From positions 1 to 9,051 of the forward strand of contig JAKLFN010000080.1 of the NCBI GenBank assembly GCA_022711195.1: 9,051 bases of DNA. Direction: 5' to 3'. The notes beneath the pieces were generated by a model. It was given only the letters and a program-made list of their open reading frames with translations. It was not told where the DNA came from and made no database searches. Origin of the DNA: Bacteroidota bacterium (GTDB taxonomy: Bacteria; Bacteroidota; Bacteroidia; Bacteroidales; VadinHA17). A program made the position numbers and the translations under genes. Numbering within the stretch: the first letter of the stretch is position 1; each line of letters opens with the position of its first letter. Positions 6,356 to 9,051 of the stretch are shown piece by piece.

Positions 6356-7594
6356 GTGAAAAATAACTTTTTTTCCATACTGCCGTGGCTCGACGTTATC
6401 CACTCTTCCATGGAAGGTGTTACCATACCCGGGTTCCGTGAGGTCAACGGACATATTCATACTCCATATTCATTCAGCGCATTCCCTGACCTCGACACAG
6501 CTTTCTCGATGGCCGGTGAAGAAAAGATAGATGTACTCGGGATCAATGATTTTTATGTTACCGACGGGTATGATGAATTCGGAACCGGTTGTTTAAAAAA
6601 CAATATCTTTCCCCTGTTCAATATTGAATTTATCGGGCTCCTGAAAGAAGAACAGAAGAAAGGTATCAGGATCAATGATCCAAATAATCCCGGAAGGATA
6701 TATTTCTCCGGCAAAGGACTGGATACTCCGTTCAAACCCGGATGGGCCAGCAGGAGAAAGATGAAGAAAATGATCGGCGAGAGCCAGTCACAGATAAAGG
6801 CCATGATCGACAGGCTTAATGCATTGATAAGTCCGGTCAGCAAATCCATGCTGCTAACTTACGATGAAGTTAAAAGTAAATATGCCAGGGATCTTGTCCG
6901 CGAACGCCACCTGGCTAAAGCTGTCAGACTGCTGGCAGAAGAAAATTTTACCACAGCAGCTGAACAGATAAGCTTCATAGAGTCATTATATGGTGAGAAG
7001 AAGTCAAAAACAGGAATGGCTGACCCTGCAAAGCTTGAAAATGAGATCCGTTCCAATCTTCTTAAAGCAGGAGGAAGAGCATTCGTTCCGGAAAACGAGA
7101 GTTCATTCCTTCCTCTTAAAAAAATTATAACAATAATAACCGAAGCCGGCGGTATTCCATGTTATCCTGTCCTTCTCGATGACCCCTCAGGAAACTTTAC
7201 CGAGTTCGAAGCTGACGCCGGTAAATTATATAAAAAACTCTCATCGCTGGGAGTGGGATGTATCGAACTGATTCCCGGAAGGAATAACCATGCCATACTA
7301 AAAAATTTCGTCGAATTCTTTTATAACAAGGGATTTGTCGTCATCCTTGGAACTGAACACAATGCACCCGGTCTTATACCACTCACAGTATCTGCTTCAG
7401 GATCAGTCCCTCTCGATGAAACACTGAAGATCATCTCCTGGGAAGGTGCCTGTGTGGTTGCAGCACATCAGTACCTGAGAGCACATCACCGTCAGGGCTA
7501 TATGCTTACCAACGGGAATCCAAGCAAAAACCAGCGCGATGAACTCGCAAAAATCGGACAGATGATAATCGAATACTATTTAACAAAAAGATAA
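6356..7594 (+). CDS. Divergent PHP-domain protein
   Basis: This 412-residue protein resembles PHP-family metal-dependent phosphoesterases (histidinol phosphatase / polymerase-associated type). The opening metal motif is visible as NGHIHTPYS (His33, His35), followed by GINDFY (Asp65), FNIEF (Glu91) and a late GTEHNAPG (332-339). Several usual metal ligands are changed: the second motif is normally TDH but has Phe66 in the His place; the GGIPCYPVLLDDP stretch lacks the usual AHP His; and the terminal SDAH-like motif reads TEHN. A His-rich C-terminal patch (His371, His377, His378) might compensate. A helical, charged middle region spans about 135-235. The start is probably the GTG one base after the reductase stop; ATG at 6410 would remove 18 residues and keep the motif. 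Its place between a reductase and an aldolase suggests a sugar-phosphate or lactone-type substrate, but no function can be assigned. Confidence 0.75.
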   Translation: MKNNFFSILPWLDVIHSSMEGVTIPGFREVNGHIHTPYSFSAFPDLDTAFSMAGEEKIDVLGINDFYVTDGYDEFGTGCLKNNIFPLFNIEFIGLLKEEQKKGIRINDPNNPGRIYFSGKGLDTPFKPGWASRRKMKKMIGESQSQIKAMIDRLNALISPVSKSMLLTYDEVKSKYARDLVRERHLAKAVRLLAEENFTTAAEQISFIESLYGEKKSKTGMADPAKLENEIRSNLLKAGGRAFVPENESSFLPLKKIITIITEAGGIPCYPVLLDDPSGNFTEFEADAGKLYKKLSSLGVGCIELIPGRNNHAILKNFVEFFYNKGFVVILGTEHNAPGLIPLTVSASGSVPLDETLKIISWEGACVVAAHQYLRAHHRQGYMLTNGNPSKNQRDELAKIGQMIIEYYLTKR

Positions 7595-7595
7595 C

Positions 7596-9051
7596 ATGAA
7601 TCAGGAGCTAAACGATCTGATAGCGATCTCGAGGTACTATGGCGCCAACAAGGATTATGTAATCGCAGGAGGCGGAAACACATCGTTCAAAGACGAAGAA
7701 ACACTCTGGGTAAAGGCAAGCGGAGAACCGCTTTCAAAACTTACCGCAGAGGGACTTGTGGCCCTCAACCGCAAATTACTGAAGGAAATTGCCGTGAACA
7801 GTTATTCAGATGATCCGGTTGTAAGGGAAGACCAGGTAAAAAAGGACCTTAACAAAAGCATAATCGACCCTTCACGAAACAAAAGACCTTCTGTTGAGAC
7901 CTCGCTTCACGAAATGATACAGTACAGGTTTGTGGTACACCTCCATCCTACCCTCATTAACGGGATACTATGCAGCCGCAATGCTAAGAGCCTTACTACA
8001 CAAATGTTCGGCGATGAGGTGCTTTTTGTTCCATATACCGATCCGGGATATACCCTCTTCAAAAGACTTGAAAAGGAGATGAGTGAATACAGGACGCAGA
8101 AAGGCCACGATCCCCATGTTATCTTCCTTGAGAATCATGGTGTTTTCGCAGGCGCTGACACGACTGAGGAGATTAAAGAGATCTATGAAGACATCGTCAC
8201 CACAATAAAAACACAGGTGAAGGAGATTGACCAGCTTGAAACACTTCCTTATAATCCTGTCATGAACAAAGTGCTCCCGGCACTCAGGATCATGCTTTCC
8301 GACGAGAGACCCAGGGTGGTTAGATACAGGCATAACTCACTGATCGCCAAATATTATGGCAGCCAACAGGAATATCACAAAATCTCTCATCCCCTGACGC
8401 CTGATATTATTGTCTATTGCAAGACCAGGTTTGTATATGTCGAGCAGTCATCGACTGCTGAAAGAATACTCGATTCACTTAAAACACAGATTCCAAGGTT
8501 TAAAAATGAATTCGGCTATCCTCCGAAGGTAATCGTAATTAAAGATATGGGAGTCTTTGCGGTCGATGAGAGCTGTTCATCCGCTGAATCAGTGCTAGAT
8601 GTTTTTGAAGATCTGGTGAGGATAAGTCATTATGCATCACAATGCGGAGGCATAAAACTTCTGACACCCGAACAGGTTTCATTCATCGACCAGTGGGAGG
8701 TTGAAAACTACAGAAGAAAAGTATCAAAGTCAGCATCCGGAGAAAACAAACTTTCAGGAAAAATTGCCGTCGTCACCGGGGGAGCACAGGGATTCGGGGC
8801 AGGCATAGCAGAATCGTTGTTCCGGCTAAACCTGAATGTGGTGATCGCTGATGTCAATACAGATGCAGGTAACAGGCTGACCGAAAACCTTAATGCTTCC
8901 GGCGTAGCATGCAGGGCCATATTCGTAAAAACAGATGTATCTGATCCTGTTTCGGTCAGAGATCTTATTTCCCAAACTGTGAGCCAGTTCGGAGGCCTCG
9001 ACATTTTTATAAGCAATGCAGGTGTTCTAAGAGCCGGGGGGCTGGAGGAAA
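7596..9051 (+). CDS. Class II aldolase / short-chain dehydrogenase fusion (partial)
   Basis: The reading frame starts at the ATG one base after the preceding stop and stays open for 485 codons to the window edge, so the C-terminus is missing. Residues 1 to about 350 form a class II aldolase domain: GGGNTSFK near the start, SVETSLHEMI with the likely catalytic Glu101, zinc ligands His115 and His117 in VVHLHP, and His181 in ENHGVF. From about 386 a Rossmann domain of the short-chain dehydrogenase family begins, with TGGAQGFGAG (394-403), Asp419 after the second strand (suggesting NAD over NADP) and SNAG (473-476). The catalytic YxxxK would lie beyond the edge. This architecture is that of the bifunctional rhamnulose-phosphate aldolase / lactaldehyde dehydrogenase-like proteins (YuxG/RhaD group, about 690 residues). 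It would cleave a ketose 1-phosphate and act on the aldehyde or a related alcohol. Rhamnose is only one candidate; no rhamnose kinase or isomerase is visible. Confidence 0.9.
   Translation, partial: MNQELNDLIAISRYYGANKDYVIAGGGNTSFKDEETLWVKASGEPLSKLTAEGLVALNRKLLKEIAVNSYSDDPVVREDQVKKDLNKSIIDPSRNKRPSVETSLHEMIQYRFVVHLHPTLINGILCSRNAKSLTTQMFGDEVLFVPYTDPGYTLFKRLEKEMSEYRTQKGHDPHVIFLENHGVFAGADTTEEIKEIYEDIVTTIKTQVKEIDQLETLPYNPVMNKVLPALRIMLSDERPRVVRYRHNSLIAKYYGSQQEYHKISHPLTPDIIVYCKTRFVYVEQSSTAERILDSLKTQIPRFKNEFGYPPKVIVIKDMGVFAVDESCSSAESVLDVFEDLVRISHYASQCGGIKLLTPEQVSFIDQWEVENYRRKVSKSASGENKLSGKIAVVTGGAQGFGAGIAESLFRLNLNVVIADVNTDAGNRLTENLNASGVACRAIFVKTDVSDPVSVRDLISQTVSQFGGLDIFISNAGVLRAGGLEE

Noticed and set aside
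7968..8333. A 121-codon minus-strand frame within the aldolase fusion
   Set aside because: It is antisense to a gene with conserved zinc-aldolase motifs (His115, His117, His181) and has no recognisable domain.
8708..9016. A 102-codon minus-strand frame in the dehydrogenase part
   Set aside because: The plus strand encodes a clear Rossmann TGGAQGFGAG motif here, so the antisense frame is a shadow.

Overview
The window looks like a piece of a Bacteroidota chromosome, probably an environmental Bacteroidales-like lineage. Three things suggest this. No gene start has a clear Shine-Dalgarno sequence. The best promoter candidate, before the gene at 3195, matches the TTG / TAnnTTTG pattern of that phylum. 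The gaps between genes hold GC-rich palindromic repeats like those often seen between genes in this group. This placement is inferred from style, not from a marker gene. All recognisable genes lie on the + strand, and both ends of the window cut through a gene.

Layout. (1) 1-326 is the C-terminal end of a YtcJ-type amidohydrolase. (2) 325-437 is a structured repeat with 9-bp terminal inverted repeats; its left end overlaps the amidohydrolase stop codon. (3) 474-2942 is one 822-residue protein in which the alpha and beta halves of a thiamin-diphosphate (ThDP) E1 2-oxoacid dehydrogenase are fused. It is longer than usual and has an altered cofactor motif, and no E2 or E3 gene is in view. (4) 2943-3194 is a gap with palindromic repeats and a good promoter. 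(5) 3195-5250 is a tightly coupled trio: a NagD-like HAD phosphatase, a class II (zinc) aldolase and a beta-phosphoglucomutase-like HAD phosphatase, joined by two ATGA stop/start overlaps. (6) 5251-5352 is a short gap with a second copy of the repeat and a weak promoter candidate. (7) 5353 to the window end is a second tight set, each gene 1 nt from the next: an aldo/keto reductase, a divergent PHP-domain protein, and a large class II aldolase/short-chain dehydrogenase fusion cut off by the right edge.

How the genes may work together. Two class II aldolases, two sugar-phosphate-type phosphatases, an aldo/keto reductase and a fused aldolase-dehydrogenase fit catabolism of a sugar, deoxysugar or polyol through a ketose phosphate. 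Aldol cleavage would give a triose phosphate plus an aldehyde, which could then be reduced or oxidised. The E1 protein could act on a 2-oxoacid or acyloin from the same route. No kinase, isomerase, transporter or regulator is visible, so the substrate cannot be named. The enzyme families are well supported; the pathway is inference.
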